From Pseudanabaena biceps PCC 7429 (GTDB lineage Bacteria; Cyanobacteriota; Cyanobacteriia; Pseudanabaenales; Pseudanabaenaceae), in assembly GCF_000332215.1 (NCBI RefSeq), contig NZ_ALWB01000025.1, forward strand, positions 1-34,474: DNA of 34,474 nucleotides, read 5' to 3'. The stretch's first letter is position 1; every line of letters starts with the position of its first letter. The position numbers and the translations under genes were made by a program. Below the pieces are notes generated by a model. The model was not told where the DNA came from. It saw only the letters and a list, made by a program, of their open reading frames with translations, and did no database searches. Positions 1 to 9,021 of the stretch are shown here, piece by piece.

Positions 1-27
1 AATGGGCGGTGCAAAGCACCGCCCATT
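1..27. repeat. Perfect GC-rich hairpin downstream of the YbjN gene
   Basis: A 12-bp perfect stem (1-12 with 16-27) closes on an AAA triloop. It lies about 40 bases past the stop codon of the minus-strand YbjN gene. Its stem core, GGCGGTGC, is related to the hairpins at 678-710, 22352-22380 and 31290-31318. It could act as a terminator, but no clear T-run follows. Confidence 0.7.
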
Positions 28-65
28 CCTATAATTATAAGTTTTATTGCTTATTTTATTTAGGA

Positions 66-530
66 TTAAGCCCCAAAATTTTCTTTTAATACTTCGTCAT
101 TGTCGTCAGCGATCGCCGCTACGATTGTAATAATCCTTGAGATCTCAGCCGCTGAAAGATCTTCAACAGAACGCGAGCACAATACTAAAACTTGATCGTT
201 TTGAATTGCATACCGAGACTCAAAGGTATCAGCAGCATTTTTTTCCAGTAACCAGCGCGTCATTTTCGCTTCATCTTTAAATGGTGCGCTCAACACTGTC
301 GAAAATACTGTGAATGTGTCAGTAGGTTCGATTCCAGTAATATTGACAACTACTTCTACAGTACCGTATTTGAATTTCCACGTATCCTCGGTCTGATTTT
401 CGAGCGCCGTATTGTCGGCATCCATACTGGCAATTACAGTTTGGATGGTTTGCACAATGTGATTAACTGGGGGTGCAAAACTAGATTCTGCTTCTACAGG
501 AGTTACTGGCGATTCTGTTGTGAAGGTCAT
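66..530 (-). CDS. YbjN domain-containing protein
   Basis: This 154-aa soluble protein resembles the YbjN family, which has a fold like type III secretion chaperones and occurs in many cyanobacteria without a defined biochemical role. The start is set at the ATG at 530, giving MTFTTESP, because the 16 residues upstream of it (first possible start 578) look like untranslated leader. After a low-complexity N-terminus of about 25 residues, the body alternates amphipathic helices and strands. The conserved-looking part reads TRWLLEKNAADTFESRYAI and then DQVLVLCSRSVEDLS. There is no signal peptide or membrane segment. It stands alone on the minus strand. The family call rests on sequence pattern; the function is unknown. 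Confidence 0.72.
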   Translation of the reverse strand: MTFTTESPVTPVEAESSFAPPVNHIVQTIQTVIASMDADNTALENQTEDTWKFKYGTVEVVVNITGIEPTDTFTVFSTVLSAPFKDEAKMTRWLLEKNAADTFESRYAIQNDQVLVLCSRSVEDLSAAEISRIITIVAAIADDNDEVLKENFGA

Positions 531-677
531 AGTTAAATATCTAGTTACTATCTGCCAATAGTGTATAGCAAACGTCAATCTTTTTGATAAAACACTCTAT
601 AGGTATTTTGGATCGGTGGCAGTCCTAAATCATTCACGAGAAAAATTTGTAAGTTTTTAACAAGTTTCTAAATAGGT

Positions 678-710
678 GATGAGTGGCGGCGCTCCGCGCC
701 GCCACTCATC
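678..710. repeat. Perfect 15-bp hairpin, GATGAGTGGCGG core
   Basis: The stem 678-692 pairs perfectly with 696-710 around a TCC triloop, just past the stop codon of the DUF2808 gene. The same stem sequence, GATGAGTGGCGGCGC, recurs at 13998-14038, and weaker at 22352-22380 and 9924-9956. It is therefore a dispersed repeat, and it may also work as a terminator for the minus-strand gene. Confidence 0.75.
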
Positions 711-737
711 TTTGGGGTTTTGCTATCAGAAAACATT

Positions 738-1373
738 CTAAAAACGAAGACTATAAAAACTCAACCGACCATATCCCAGAAATTGCGAGTTAGGGCGATC
801 GCCTTGAGGAAATGCTGTTACCCCAAACAGATAAGTACCATCAGTACGAGGGTTGCTAATTGGTCGTAGTCCCACGATCAATTTACGGTTTAGGTCACCG
901 CTAGCAGGAATGGGAGGGTTAAAGGTAATTGTAATTTTACTGCGATCTTCACTGCGATCTCCACTGGGTACAATCTCAGTTTTACTGGCGATCGCCACTC
1001 GCTCGCCCGATGGGGACTGCACATAGGCAAACGTATCATCTTCAAAAAAATCAATCGAGTCAAAGCCTTCTTTCTGGGCAATTTCCAACTTTTGTAAGGG
1101 TTCACCCATATTTTGCGGTAAGGCGATCGCAAAATAATAGGTAGCGTTGCGGGCGTAAATCCGATTAACCGTAGTTTCCGCCTCGATTAGTATGGGCAAA
1201 TTAATAAAATAGGTTTTGCCATCACGGAGTTGCACCGCTTCGGCGGCAGATGTTGTCACATTTCCGAAATTAAAGCCCCAATCCTTACTTCCACAAGCTA
1301 GCAAGGCTAAAATTGATGAGAATAAACCCAAGGCGATCGCATTTGTAGCTTTTTTATGTATCTTTTTCTTCAT
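738..1373 (-). CDS. DUF2808 domain-containing lipoprotein
   Basis: The protein starts with a basic segment MKKKIHKK and a hydrophobic stretch ending in the lipobox LLAC, so it is predicted to be exported and lipid-anchored through that cysteine. The start at 1373 is preferred to the longer one at 1397 because it gives a normal signal peptide. The mature part of about 180 residues matches the cyanobacterial DUF2808 family. This shows best in the C-terminal end, where a proline-glycine rich strand region (VTAFPQGDRPNSQFLGYGRL) closes the domain. The family is known from periplasmic or surface proteins of cyanobacteria and has no known activity. It is divergent from guaA; the roughly 116 bases between them must hold both promoters. 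Confidence 0.8.
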   Translation of the reverse strand: MKKKIHKKATNAIALGLFSSILALLACGSKDWGFNFGNVTTSAAEAVQLRDGKTYFINLPILIEAETTVNRIYARNATYYFAIALPQNMGEPLQKLEIAQKEGFDSIDFFEDDTFAYVQSPSGERVAIASKTEIVPSGDRSEDRSKITITFNPPIPASGDLNRKLIVGLRPISNPRTDGTYLFGVTAFPQGDRPNSQFLGYGRLSFYSLRF

Positions 1374-1489
1374 AAAGACGTACCGTTTTGCTAGCATTGT
1401 AAGAATAGCTACTTTTTTCGCGGCGATTGGCTTACCGAAAGCCTTACGATCTCATTAAATGCTATCTCATTAAGATAGAGGTATCTACT

Positions 1490-3163
1490 GTGGTTTCATC
1501 CCCTCCAACATCATCGAATGCCGTACTAAATCTTGAAGGTGTTCTTTCATCTAGTATAAATTCAATCAGCACCGAGCCCGATCTTACCACAGACAATATA
1601 AATAGCCGTTCAATGATTGCAATTCTTGATTTTGGGTCTCAGTACTCGGAACTCATTGCCCGACGTATCCGCGAGACACAGGTTTATTCTGAAGTTTTAA
1701 CGTACCACATATCCGCACAGGATCTACTGAAGCTTAATCCTAAAGGGATCATTCTATCTGGTGGACCAAACTCCGTTTATGACGAAGGCGCACCGCAGTG
1801 TGATCCTGAAATTTTCAATCTGGATATTCCCATTTTAGGCGTTTGCTATGGAATGCAACTAATGGCAAAGCAACTCGGCGGCACAGTTGAGCGTGCTGAG
1901 CGAGGGGAATATGGCAAAGCCGAATTGCTAATTGACGATCCCACTGATTTACTTACCAATGTCGATACGGGCATTACAATGTGGATGAGTCATGGCGACT
2001 CTGTAATTAATTTACCCCAAGGATTTGAAGTGTTAGCCCATACAGCGAACACTCCCTGCGCGGCGATCGCCGATCATGAAAGAAATCTCTATGGAGTCCA
2101 GTTCCATCCTGAAGTCGTCCATTCCGCTGGTGGTATGGCGATGATTCGCAACTTTGTCTATCACATCTGTAAATGCGAACCAAGTTGGACTACCGATGCT
2201 TTTATCGAAAATTCAATCCGCGAAATTCGCGCTCAAGTTGGTGACAAACGAGTATTACTGGCTCTTTCTGGCGGCGTAGATTCTTCAACTCTCGCTTTTT
2301 TATTGCATAGAGCGATTGGTGACAAACTCACCTGTATGTTTATTGATCAGGGCTTTATGCGTAAGCTTGAACCAGAACGTCTTGTGAAACTCTTTGAAGA
2401 ACAATTCCACATTCATGTGGAATATGTTAACGCTCGCGATCGCTTTTTGAAGAAACTCGAAGGCGTAACCGACCCCGAACAGAAGCGGAAGCTAATCGGC
2501 GGCGAATTTATTAGTGTTTTTGAAGAAGAATCTCAACGTTTGGGCCCTTTTGATTTCCTTGCCCAAGGAACGCTTTATCCAGATGTAATTGAGTCAGCGG
2601 ATACCAATGCCGATCCCGTCACAGGCAAACGGGTTGCCGTCAAGATCAAGAGCCATCATAATGTCGGAGGCTTACCTGACAATCTTCGCTTTACCCTCGT
2701 AGAACCACTTCGCAAGCTCTTTAAAGATGAAGTGCGCAAAGTTGGCACTGCGCTCGGACTGCCCGAAGAAATCGTCAAGCGTCAACCCTTTCCAGGTCCT
2801 GGATTGGCAATTCGGATTATTGGTGATATTACTAGCGATCGCTTAAACACTCTCCGTGATGCCGATCTAATTGTCCGTCAAGAGATCAATCGTGCTGGTC
2901 AATACAATAATCTCTGGCAAGCCTTTGCGGTTCTACTGCCCACCGTTCGCAGTGTCGGCGTGATGGGGGATAAACGCACCTACTCCCATCCCATCGTATT
3001 GCGTCTTGTCACTAGTGAAGATGGCATGACCGCGGATTGGGCAAGAGTTCCCTACGATCTATTGGAAACAATTTCCAATCGGATCGTTAATGAGGTGGAA
3101 GGTGTCAATCGTGTAGTCCTAGATATTACGTCTAAGCCCCCTGGCACGATCGAATGGGAATAG
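1490..3163 (+). CDS. guaA: GMP synthase (glutamine-hydrolysing)
   Basis: GuaA converts XMP, ATP and glutamine to GMP, the last step of guanine nucleotide synthesis. The N-terminal class I glutamine amidotransferase domain begins at [20 protein letters not shown]. It has the nucleophile cysteine in GVCYGMQL and the His/Glu pair in QFHPEV. The ATP pyrophosphatase domain carries the P-loop [10 protein letters not shown], and the C-terminal dimerisation domain ends KPPGTIEWE, as in the family. The GTG at 1490 is chosen as the start because AGAGG lies 8 bases upstream and it gives 557 aa; cyanobacterial GuaA often has a short variable N-terminal extension. An ATG at 1427 or the ATG just before the GAT domain (1613) are alternatives. 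All key residues are intact. Confidence 0.96.
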   Translation: MVSSPPTSSNAVLNLEGVLSSSINSISTEPDLTTDNINSRSMIAILDFGSQYSELIARRIRETQVYSEVLTYHISAQDLLKLNPKGIILSGGPNSVYDEGAPQCDPEIFNLDIPILGVCYGMQLMAKQLGGTVERAERGEYGKAELLIDDPTDLLTNVDTGITMWMSHGDSVINLPQGFEVLAHTANTPCAAIADHERNLYGVQFHPEVVHSAGGMAMIRNFVYHICKCEPSWTTDAFIENSIREIRAQVGDKRVLLALSGGVDSSTLAFLLHRAIGDKLTCMFIDQGFMRKLEPERLVKLFEEQFHIHVEYVNARDRFLKKLEGVTDPEQKRKLIGGEFISVFEEESQRLGPFDFLAQGTLYPDVIESADTNADPVTGKRVAVKIKSHHNVGGLPDNLRFTLVEPLRKLFKDEVRKVGTALGLPEEIVKRQPFPGPGLAIRIIGDITSDRLNTLRDADLIVRQEINRAGQYNNLWQAFAVLLPTVRSVGVMGDKRTYSHPIVLRLVTSEDGMTADWARVPYDLLETISNRIVNEVEGVNRVVLDITSKPPGTIEWE

Positions 3164-3187
3164 CTCTACAAGTTAAATAACCTAGAA

Positions 3188-3220
3188 GAGCATACCGCCC
3201 GCTGCGCGGGCGGTATGCTC
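3188..3220. repeat. Perfect hairpin, GAGCATACCGCCCGC core (family A remnant)
   Basis: A 15-bp perfect stem with a TGC loop lies 25 bases after the guaA stop codon, preceded by CCTAGAA and followed by GGTTTT. The same core and arms occur in the 105-bp elements at 4654, 11914, 24296 and 28625, so this is an end-truncated copy. It may terminate guaA transcription. Confidence 0.75.
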
Positions 3221-3230
3221 CATGGTTTTG

Positions 3231-3307
3231 AGTGTGACAACACTTTTGTGAATTAGTGTAAGGGGTTTCAAGTTAAGAAATGGCTACGCCATTTCTTAAC
3301 TTGGTAT
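3231..3307 (+). repeat. Family B element, left end missing
   Basis: The sequence from AGTGTGACAACACTTTTGTG through a perfect 16-bp hairpin (3269-3303, loop TAC) to the terminal TTGGTAT matches the 103-bp family B repeats at 17459, 22137 and 25217. It lacks their first part (ATACCAATTCACGAA). It directly abuts the truncated family A copy on its left, so the two probably recombined or one inserted into the other. Confidence 0.7.
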
Positions 3308-3356
3308 GACTTGAGAACAGCTAGGCGCAATGTGATTTACGCCACAGGCAAAAGAC

Positions 3357-3392
3357 AAAGAGAGATACAGCCAGTTGGCTGTATCTCTCTTT
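3357..3392. terminator. Hairpin with T-rich 3' flank between guaA and the DUF3095 gene
   Basis: A 16-bp perfect stem (AAAGAGAGATACAGCC with its complement) closes on AGTT and is followed by TTATCTTTTATT. It lies about 65 bases before the DUF3095 start. It could be a rho-independent terminator or another dispersed palindrome. Its loop does not follow the triloop pattern of the other hairpins here. Confidence 0.5.
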
Positions 3393-3456
3393 ATCTTTTA
3401 TTGATAGAATCCTGTCATTGATGATCGCGTTTAGATTTGCATTTAGATCTACAGAT

Positions 3457-4656
3457 ATGAATACTCAAGAATTCTCACCTGTAAATACGACTTCTGAGAA
3501 CTTTTATGCCGATCTACCCGTTCTTCAAAATTTTGCCGATATTACCTACAGTGCAAACTTTTCCGACATTCCCAATGACTGGGCCGTAATTATCACCGAT
3601 GTCACGGAATCAACTAAAGCGATCGCTGAAGGTAAGTATAAAGATGTCAATCTCTTAGGAGCCTGCTCCATAATTGTCATTCTGAATATAGTCGGGGATT
3701 TAGAGATTCCCTTTGTATTTGGTGGCGATGGCGCTTCAATTCTGATTCCAAACAAGTTTATTAATGAAGCAGAACAATCCTTGCTAGCGGTGCAAAAATT
3801 AGCCAGCGATGAATTTAAGCTTAGCTTACGTGTAGGTATTGTCCCTCTCACTGCCATTACCTCAAACTACGACATTAAAATTGCCAAACTCCGAATTTCA
3901 GAAAACTATAACCAAGCAATTCTCAGAGGCGGCGGCATCAGCTATGCCACGCGCTTAGTGAAGGATGCCGCTACTACGGATTTATACAGCCCTAAAGCGA
4001 TTAATGCCTATGCGATCGCGGATTTCTCTGGCTTAGAATGCCGTTGGCAGGATATCCCCACCCGCCATGACGAGATTCTAAGTCTGATCGTCATGGCGAC
4101 CGCACCCAGTCAAAGTCAAATCGATCTGCTCTATCGCGAAATTATTAACCAGATCGATCGCATTTACGGACAGGGAGCGGAATGCCATCCCGCCATCTCC
4201 ACCAATTTAGCCCTTGGCTTTGAGGACAAAAATTTATTGTCAGAGACTAGGGTTTTCACCGCCACCCAAAGTTGGCTAGCGAAATGGTTTTATCTATGGA
4301 AAATCCGCCTAATTAACCTATTAGGGACGATTCTGATGAATTCTAGGATCAGGGTTAGAGGATTTAATTGGGGAGACTACAAGAAGATTGTTTCCGAATC
4401 AACGGACTTCAAAAAGTTTGATGATGTGTTACGAATGGTCATTTCTGGCAGAATCAAACAACGTCAAACACTCATGAATTACCTAGACAAAAAGTTTCGC
4501 GAAGGTCGTTTAGTCTACGGATTTCATGTTTCCGATCGGGCTTTAATGACTTGTTTGGTGTTTGAACGGGATGGTCGTCAAGTGCATTTTATTGATGGAG
4601 CCGATGGTGGCTATGCCTTAGCTGCAAAAAAGATGAAAGAACTAATGAAAAGTTAA
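3457..4656 (+). CDS. DUF3095 domain-containing protein
   Basis: This soluble protein of about 399 aa belongs to DUF3095, a family of unknown function. Diagnostic stretches are the N-terminal FYADLPVLQNFADIT, then WAVIITDVTESTKAIAEGKY with KDVN, and PFVFGGDGASILIP. The order Asp-x-x-x-Ser-Thr, then Gly-Gly-Asp-Gly recalls the metal and substrate regions of class III nucleotide cyclases. That link is my inference, not a known activity. The start is set at the ATG at 3457, close to where the conserved domain begins; an ATG at 3421 (or TTG at 3418) would add 12-13 residues. The stop TAA is the first triplet of a repeat element that begins at 4654. Confidence 0.82.
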   Translation: MNTQEFSPVNTTSENFYADLPVLQNFADITYSANFSDIPNDWAVIITDVTESTKAIAEGKYKDVNLLGACSIIVILNIVGDLEIPFVFGGDGASILIPNKFINEAEQSLLAVQKLASDEFKLSLRVGIVPLTAITSNYDIKIAKLRISENYNQAILRGGGISYATRLVKDAATTDLYSPKAINAYAIADFSGLECRWQDIPTRHDEILSLIVMATAPSQSQIDLLYREIINQIDRIYGQGAECHPAISTNLALGFEDKNLLSETRVFTATQSWLAKWFYLWKIRLINLLGTILMNSRIRVRGFNWGDYKKIVSESTDFKKFDDVLRMVISGRIKQRQTLMNYLDKKFREGRLVYGFHVSDRALMTCLVFERDGRQVHFIDGADGGYALAAKKMKELMKS

Positions 4657-4758
4657 GTAGCTAGGCATAAGTAAACTTAAAACCTAGAAGAGCATACCGC
4701 ATGCGCAGCGTGCAGTATGCTCTCTGGTTTTGGTTTTTAATTATGCCGAACTACTTAG
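4654..4758. repeat. Family A MITE-like element, 105 bp
   Basis: The element runs from TAAGTAGCTAGGCATAA to its imperfect inverted counterpart ending ACTACTTA. It has a central hairpin at 4690-4722 (15-bp stem with two G-U type pairs, loop GCA). Its first triplet is the stop codon of the DUF3095 gene. Its left end carries stops in all three frames (TAA, TAG and TAG at offsets 0, 4 and 8). Confidence 0.8.
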
Positions 4759-4898
4759 CTCAAGAGACAATAGGCTGCGAATCACCACCTATTGTCCCTT
4801 GGAGTTTATATGCTCGGTCATATACCCAAAGGCATCTTTAAAGCGATCGCATTGCAAGGTAGGCTAGTAATATTGTCTATAGCAAAAGGAAACCTCCC

Positions 4899-6044
4899 GT
4901 GCTTTTATCAAAAGGCTTTGAAGTAGAAATATACACCTCTACACCAACGGGGGATGTGGTGGGCTTTTCCGATCGCATTGTGGCAAATCTCAATGGGTTT
5001 GTCCGCGAACCCGATAGCCGTAACGTCGAATATATTACGCCACCCTTTCATAAATACGAGCCATTATTAATGGCTCTAGTAGAACCCCGTCAAAAATTAC
5101 GCAGTTATTTGCGATCGCTTGGGGACTATACCCTAATGCCTGGAAGTACTTTGGCTTTAGGCGGGGTGGATCGCTTCTATCGTTCCGATCCTCAAAATCC
5201 TTACCATACCTATATCGAGGAAACCTATGGTACGAATGTAGTCACCGCAAGTATTCATATTAATGTTGGCATTGCCGATCTAGAGTTATTAATTGCCGCT
5301 TGCCGACTCATTCGCCTCGAAGCTCCCCTATACCTTGCCCTTAGTGCCGCATCTCCCTTTCTCAACGGTAAGGCAACAGGATTTCATTCGTCCCGTTGGC
5401 AAATGTTTCCGAAAACGCCGAAATTAGTCCCCTTATTCCGAAGTCACCGCCACTTTGTGGAATGGACAGAACAGCAATTAGAATTGGGTACAATGCAGAA
5501 TGTCCGCCACCTCTGGTCGTCAGTACGTCCTAATGGCGATAATCGCCCTTACAATCTTAACCGTTTAGAATTAAGAATTTCCGATCTAGTTATCGATCCC
5601 GTCGCATTACTGTCTATCTCGGCTCTTTTGGAAATGCGCCTCAATCAGTTTCTGGAAGCTGGCATTGGTTCGTCACTCGATCCCCTTGCGCCCAATGCGA
5701 CCAAGTTCACACCCGATGAACTCGCAGATATAGCCGATCGAAATGAAGTTGCCGCAGCAACTAGCAGCCTTGATGCAGTTTTGACTCATTGGCAAACAGG
5801 TGAACAAATTACGGCAAGAGAATGGATTTCTAACCAATATGAAGAACTGCGATCGCGTGCTAAAGATAACGGTGTATGGTGCTTCTTATCACCATTGAAA
5901 AAGATTCTCGAACAGGGTAATGAAGCTCAACGTTGGTTAGCTGCTTATCACAATGGGCTTAGTCCTCGCCAAATCATGACCGATGCGATCGCCTCTGCTG
6001 AAAAAATGGATAAGGAACTAGCAGAGGCTTTGTTGTTGTCCTAG
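4899..6044 (+). CDS. gshA: Glutamate-cysteine ligase, cyanobacterial type
   Basis: The enzyme joins glutamate and cysteine to gamma-glutamylcysteine, the first step of glutathione synthesis, in the cytoplasm. The 381-aa length and the opening MLLSKGFEVEIYTSTPTGD match the cyanobacterial GshA type. This type belongs to the GCS2-like group and differs from the proteobacterial enzyme. Further family features are FVREPDSRNVEYITPP near residue 35 and the middle region ETYGTNVVTASIHINVG. The start is a GTG at 4899 with AAGGA 8 bases upstream, which fixes it well. No partner gshB is in the window. The gene ends in a hairpin (6045-6075) shared with the convergent DUF29 gene. Confidence 0.92.
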   Translation: MLLSKGFEVEIYTSTPTGDVVGFSDRIVANLNGFVREPDSRNVEYITPPFHKYEPLLMALVEPRQKLRSYLRSLGDYTLMPGSTLALGGVDRFYRSDPQNPYHTYIEETYGTNVVTASIHINVGIADLELLIAACRLIRLEAPLYLALSAASPFLNGKATGFHSSRWQMFPKTPKLVPLFRSHRHFVEWTEQQLELGTMQNVRHLWSSVRPNGDNRPYNLNRLELRISDLVIDPVALLSISALLEMRLNQFLEAGIGSSLDPLAPNATKFTPDELADIADRNEVAAATSSLDAVLTHWQTGEQITAREWISNQYEELRSRAKDNGVWCFLSPLKKILEQGNEAQRWLAAYHNGLSPRQIMTDAIASAEKMDKELAEALLLS

Positions 6045-6075
6045 AGAATAGAGAGTGCTTTGCGCTCTCTATTCT
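6045..6075. terminator. Hairpin between convergent gshA and DUF29 gene
   Basis: A 14-bp stem with one G-U type pair (AGAATAGAGAGTGC with its partner) and a TTT loop lies immediately after the gshA stop. It overlaps the last codon and stop of the DUF29 gene on the other strand. Its position between two converging genes suggests a bidirectional terminator, but there is no strong T-tract. Confidence 0.55.
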
Positions 6076-6518
6076 GTTTCCCAAAATCTCTCGCTCAGCA
6101 TTATCGGCAAATCACTTGAAAATTTCCATTGATCGGGAAATTCAACTTCTCGATATTCTTCACACACAGTTTTGAGAGCAATTTCCCACGCATCAGCAAA
6201 GCTGTCATCCCAACGAGTTTTGAGGCTTGGGACCTGTTTGAGCAAAACCTGAAGTTCATTACGCTGGTTACGAATTGTGCGTTCCCAGCCATTGTAGTTG
6301 TAGGGAATATTGACATACAAACGCTTTAGTAGATGTTCCAGCAATGTGATTAAACGACTAATTAATTCTTTTTTCTGCGAAATCCCCAAAGACTCTACCT
6401 CTCCAATCAAATTCTCCAAATCTAAATTTTCAAAATCATGCGCTCTGAGTTTGGCAACTGTTTCTTCCACCCAGAGCAAAATATCTTGTTCGTACAGTGA
6501 ATTTACAACTTGTGTCAT
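6069..6518 (-). CDS. DUF29 family protein
   Basis: A 149-aa DUF29 protein, a helical family strongly expanded in cyanobacteria and of unknown function. It shows the usual order: an N-terminal YEQDILLWVEETVAKLRA, then LDLENLIGEVESLG, then RLITLLEHLLKRLYV, a WERTIRNQRNEL segment, and VPSLKTRW. The start ATG at 6518 has GGAG nine bases upstream. That ribosome site lies in the last codons of the Uma2 gene, whose stop is only 5 bases away, so the two genes are probably translationally coupled. A second DUF29 paralogue lies at 32786-33226. Confidence 0.85.
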   Translation of the reverse strand: MTQVVNSLYEQDILLWVEETVAKLRAHDFENLDLENLIGEVESLGISQKKELISRLITLLEHLLKRLYVNIPYNYNGWERTIRNQRNELQVLLKQVPSLKTRWDDSFADAWEIALKTVCEEYREVEFPDQWKFSSDLPIMLSERFWETE

Positions 6519-6523
6519 TGCTT

Positions 6524-7102
6524 TTACTCCAAAGATGCTGATTCAAAGTTAATGCGGTTATATAGAACTGATGTGGCGATCGCTACTTCAAAGGATGCTA
6601 GGGAAATAGTTGTATTGTTCTCATAGGCAGTGAATATCCAGCGATCGCCTTCTTTATAAAAATGTTCGACATACTGGCGATCTTGAGAAATTAGCAAATA
6701 TTCCTTGAAAGAGGAAATAGTTCTATAGGATGCAAATTTGCCGATTCGATCATAGCTTGCTGTGGATGGCGATAGAATTTCGGCAATCAAAATCGGATTG
6801 ACTAATGTATCTTTTCGTCCTTCTTGATATTCCAATGGCTCAGCTATAACCATCACATCAGGATATGTAGCTATTTTGTGAACGGGAATCCAAAGACGCT
6901 GATCGGTAATAAATACTCCATAGGGTTTGTCTTGCATTGCTTGATGTAAAGCAGCAAAAAAATTACCAATAATACGGTTATGGGTTGGCGTACCACCAGT
7001 CATCGGGTTGATTTCTCCATCAATGTATTCGTTTCTTGTCTCCGAAAGAATTTCGCGATCGAAATATTCGGCAAGGGAATATTTTTTTGTGAGAGTTAGC
7101 AT
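6524..7102 (-). CDS. Uma2 family endonuclease-like protein (DUF820)
   Basis: A 192-aa protein of the Uma2/DUF820 family, which has a PD-(D/E)XK restriction-nuclease fold and is expanded in cyanobacteria. Motifs visible in order are the family opening YSLAEYFDREILSETRNEYIDGEI, a THNRI helix, the acidic YPDVMVI, and ILIAEILSPSTASYD followed by the lysine in RIGKFASYR. These fit the Asp and Glu-x-x...Lys positions of the nuclease core. The start at 7102 (MLTLTKKYS) is preferred over the first possible one at 7153, which would run through the small hairpin at 7136. It is followed by the DUF29 gene with 5 bases between them. Whether the protein cuts DNA is unknown for most members. Confidence 0.85.
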   Translation of the reverse strand: MLTLTKKYSLAEYFDREILSETRNEYIDGEINPMTGGTPTHNRIIGNFFAALHQAMQDKPYGVFITDQRLWIPVHKIATYPDVMVIAEPLEYQEGRKDTLVNPILIAEILSPSTASYDRIGKFASYRTISSFKEYLLISQDRQYVEHFYKEGDRWIFTAYENNTTISLASFEVAIATSVLYNRINFESASLE

Positions 7103-7164
7103 AATTACCTGCTTAATTTGAGAGTATTGCATAGGGGCGCGAAGCGTCCCCACGAAATGGAGTT

Positions 7165-8964
7165 TTAGGGAGATAAAACTAAAGCTTTGGGAATGGCACT
7201 GATTAACTTTTGGGTATAAGGCTGTTGGGGATTGGTGTAGATCGCTTCGGCAGTGTCTAGCTCGACGATTTCGCCTTTGTTCATCACCATAATGCGATCG
7301 CTCATAAATTTAACTACTCCGAGATCGTGGGATATAAAAATGTAGGTCAAGCCAAATTCCGCTTGCAGTTCTTTAAATAGATTGAGAACTTGAGCCTGCA
7401 CAGACACATCCAAGGCTGAAACAGGCTCGTCGGCAATAATTAATTTAGGATTGAGAGCCAAGGCTCTGGCAATACAAATCCGCTGACGTTGACCACCAGA
7501 AAACTCGTGGGGATAGCGACGCATAGCGCTTTTAGAAAGCCCCACCCGCTCTAATAGATAGGCGACTCTTTCCTTTCTCGCATCAACATGCCGATAGCGC
7601 TCAAAGCGATCTTGATGACTGTGAACGATTAATGGTTCAGCGATGGCATCACCCACACTCATCCTTGGATTGAGTGAACCAAAGGGATCTTGAAACACTA
7701 CTTGCAGATCACCGCGCAATCTTTGTAAGGCTCCTCCCCGTAATCGCGAGATTTCTCTTCCTTCAAACTTAACAGAACCCATCAGCCCATTAGCTAAACC
7801 GAGAATTGCTCTACCCGTAGTAGTTTTACCGCAACCCGACTCCCCAACCAGCCCAAGGGTTTCACCACGGTAGACATCAAAACTAATATTATTGACCGCC
7901 ACTAGATAGCGTTTTTTTAGCCCTAAAATATTGCGAATGGGGAACTCAATCCTAAGGTTGCGGACGGAGAGGATCGGCTCATGCTTCTGCAATTCCAATA
8001 GATGGGCGGCAATTTCTTCAGGGGGTACGACTTCCAAGTAACGAGCGGTAAGTTCTTTCTCCACCATCTGTCCGTTCTGCATTTCCATAAAGTCACTAAC
8101 GGTTGGCAGCAGGCGCAATTGGCGGTCGGGCTGAGGACGGCAAGCAATTAAACCCTTGGTATAGGGATGTTGGGGATTTTGGAAGATCGCCGCCGTTGAT
8201 CCCATTTCCACAACTTCCCCTTGGTTCATGACGATCGCCCGATCCGCGATCGCCCCCAAAAGCCCTAAATCATGGGTAATAAAGATCATCGACATCTGGC
8301 GCGATCGCTGAATCTCTCTGAGCAGATCCAGAATTGTAGCCTGTACCGTTACATCTAATGCGGTGGTGGGTTCATCAGCAATAATTAACTGCGGATTACA
8401 GGAAATCGCCATGGCAATCATCACTCGCTGCAATTGTCCACCCGAAAGCTCATGGGGGTAGCGTTCAATTAATTGTTCGGGATTGGGTAATTGCACCTCC
8501 TGAAAAAGCTGAATCGTGCGGGTCTTTGCTTCCGCTGCGGAGACTTTTTGATGCAGTTGAATTGCTTCGATCACCTGATAGCCGCAGGTGAATAAAGGAT
8601 TGAGCGATGTCATCGGTTCCTGAAATACCATCGATATGCGATCGCCTCGATATTGCAGCATTTTCTGGGGCGATACTTTGACCAGATCGACGGGTGATTC
8701 ACCGCTAGGTCGAAATAGTACTTCTCCGTGAATTTTGCCCGACTCTCCTAACAACCCCATAATCGCTAAAGCCGTCGCCGATTTGCCAGAGCCTGACTCA
8801 CCGACGATGCCAAGGGTTTGACCTTGAGCTAGATCGAAAGAAATATTCTTGACAGCCTTGACCAGCCCCTCATCGCCACGAAAGGTAACTTGTAAGTCAC
8901 GCACTGAGAGCAATAAATCTTCATTCTGGACTGAATCTTGGACTAAAGCGGGAGATTGTGACAT
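7165..8964 (-). CDS. Dipeptide/oligopeptide-type ABC transporter, fused double ATP-binding protein
   Basis: The 599-aa protein is a fusion of two ABC ATPases of the DppD/DppF (OppD/OppF) type, as in GsiA and YejF. It energises uptake of peptides, glutathione or related solutes. The first domain has Walker A GESGSGKSAT, signature LSGGQLQR, Walker B LIIADEPTTALD and switch THDLG. The second has GESGCGKTTT, FSGGQRQR, LIIADEPVSALD and SHDLG. Each is followed by the oligopeptide ABC C-terminal motif (HPYTKGLIACRP and QPYTQKLISAIP). All nucleotide-binding motifs are intact. No permease or binding protein gene is adjacent, so the substrate cannot be read from context. The ATG at 8964 lies about 20 residues before the first domain. 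Confidence 0.93.
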   Translation of the reverse strand: MSQSPALVQDSVQNEDLLLSVRDLQVTFRGDEGLVKAVKNISFDLAQGQTLGIVGESGSGKSATALAIMGLLGESGKIHGEVLFRPSGESPVDLVKVSPQKMLQYRGDRISMVFQEPMTSLNPLFTCGYQVIEAIQLHQKVSAAEAKTRTIQLFQEVQLPNPEQLIERYPHELSGGQLQRVMIAMAISCNPQLIIADEPTTALDVTVQATILDLLREIQRSRQMSMIFITHDLGLLGAIADRAIVMNQGEVVEMGSTAAIFQNPQHPYTKGLIACRPQPDRQLRLLPTVSDFMEMQNGQMVEKELTARYLEVVPPEEIAAHLLELQKHEPILSVRNLRIEFPIRNILGLKKRYLVAVNNISFDVYRGETLGLVGESGCGKTTTGRAILGLANGLMGSVKFEGREISRLRGGALQRLRGDLQVVFQDPFGSLNPRMSVGDAIAEPLIVHSHQDRFERYRHVDARKERVAYLLERVGLSKSAMRRYPHEFSGGQRQRICIARALALNPKLIIADEPVSALDVSVQAQVLNLFKELQAEFGLTYIFISHDLGVVKFMSDRIMVMNKGEIVELDTAEAIYTNPQQPYTQKLISAIPKALVLSP

Positions 8965-9021
8965 AGATTATGAGTTGGGATTATAAGCTAGATTATGAGC
9001 TGGCAGAATTACTCATTATTA

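Noticed and set aside
3164-3417. Possible CRISPR-like array from repeated palindromes
   Set aside because: Repeats here and elsewhere are dispersed single elements without regular spacers or cas genes.
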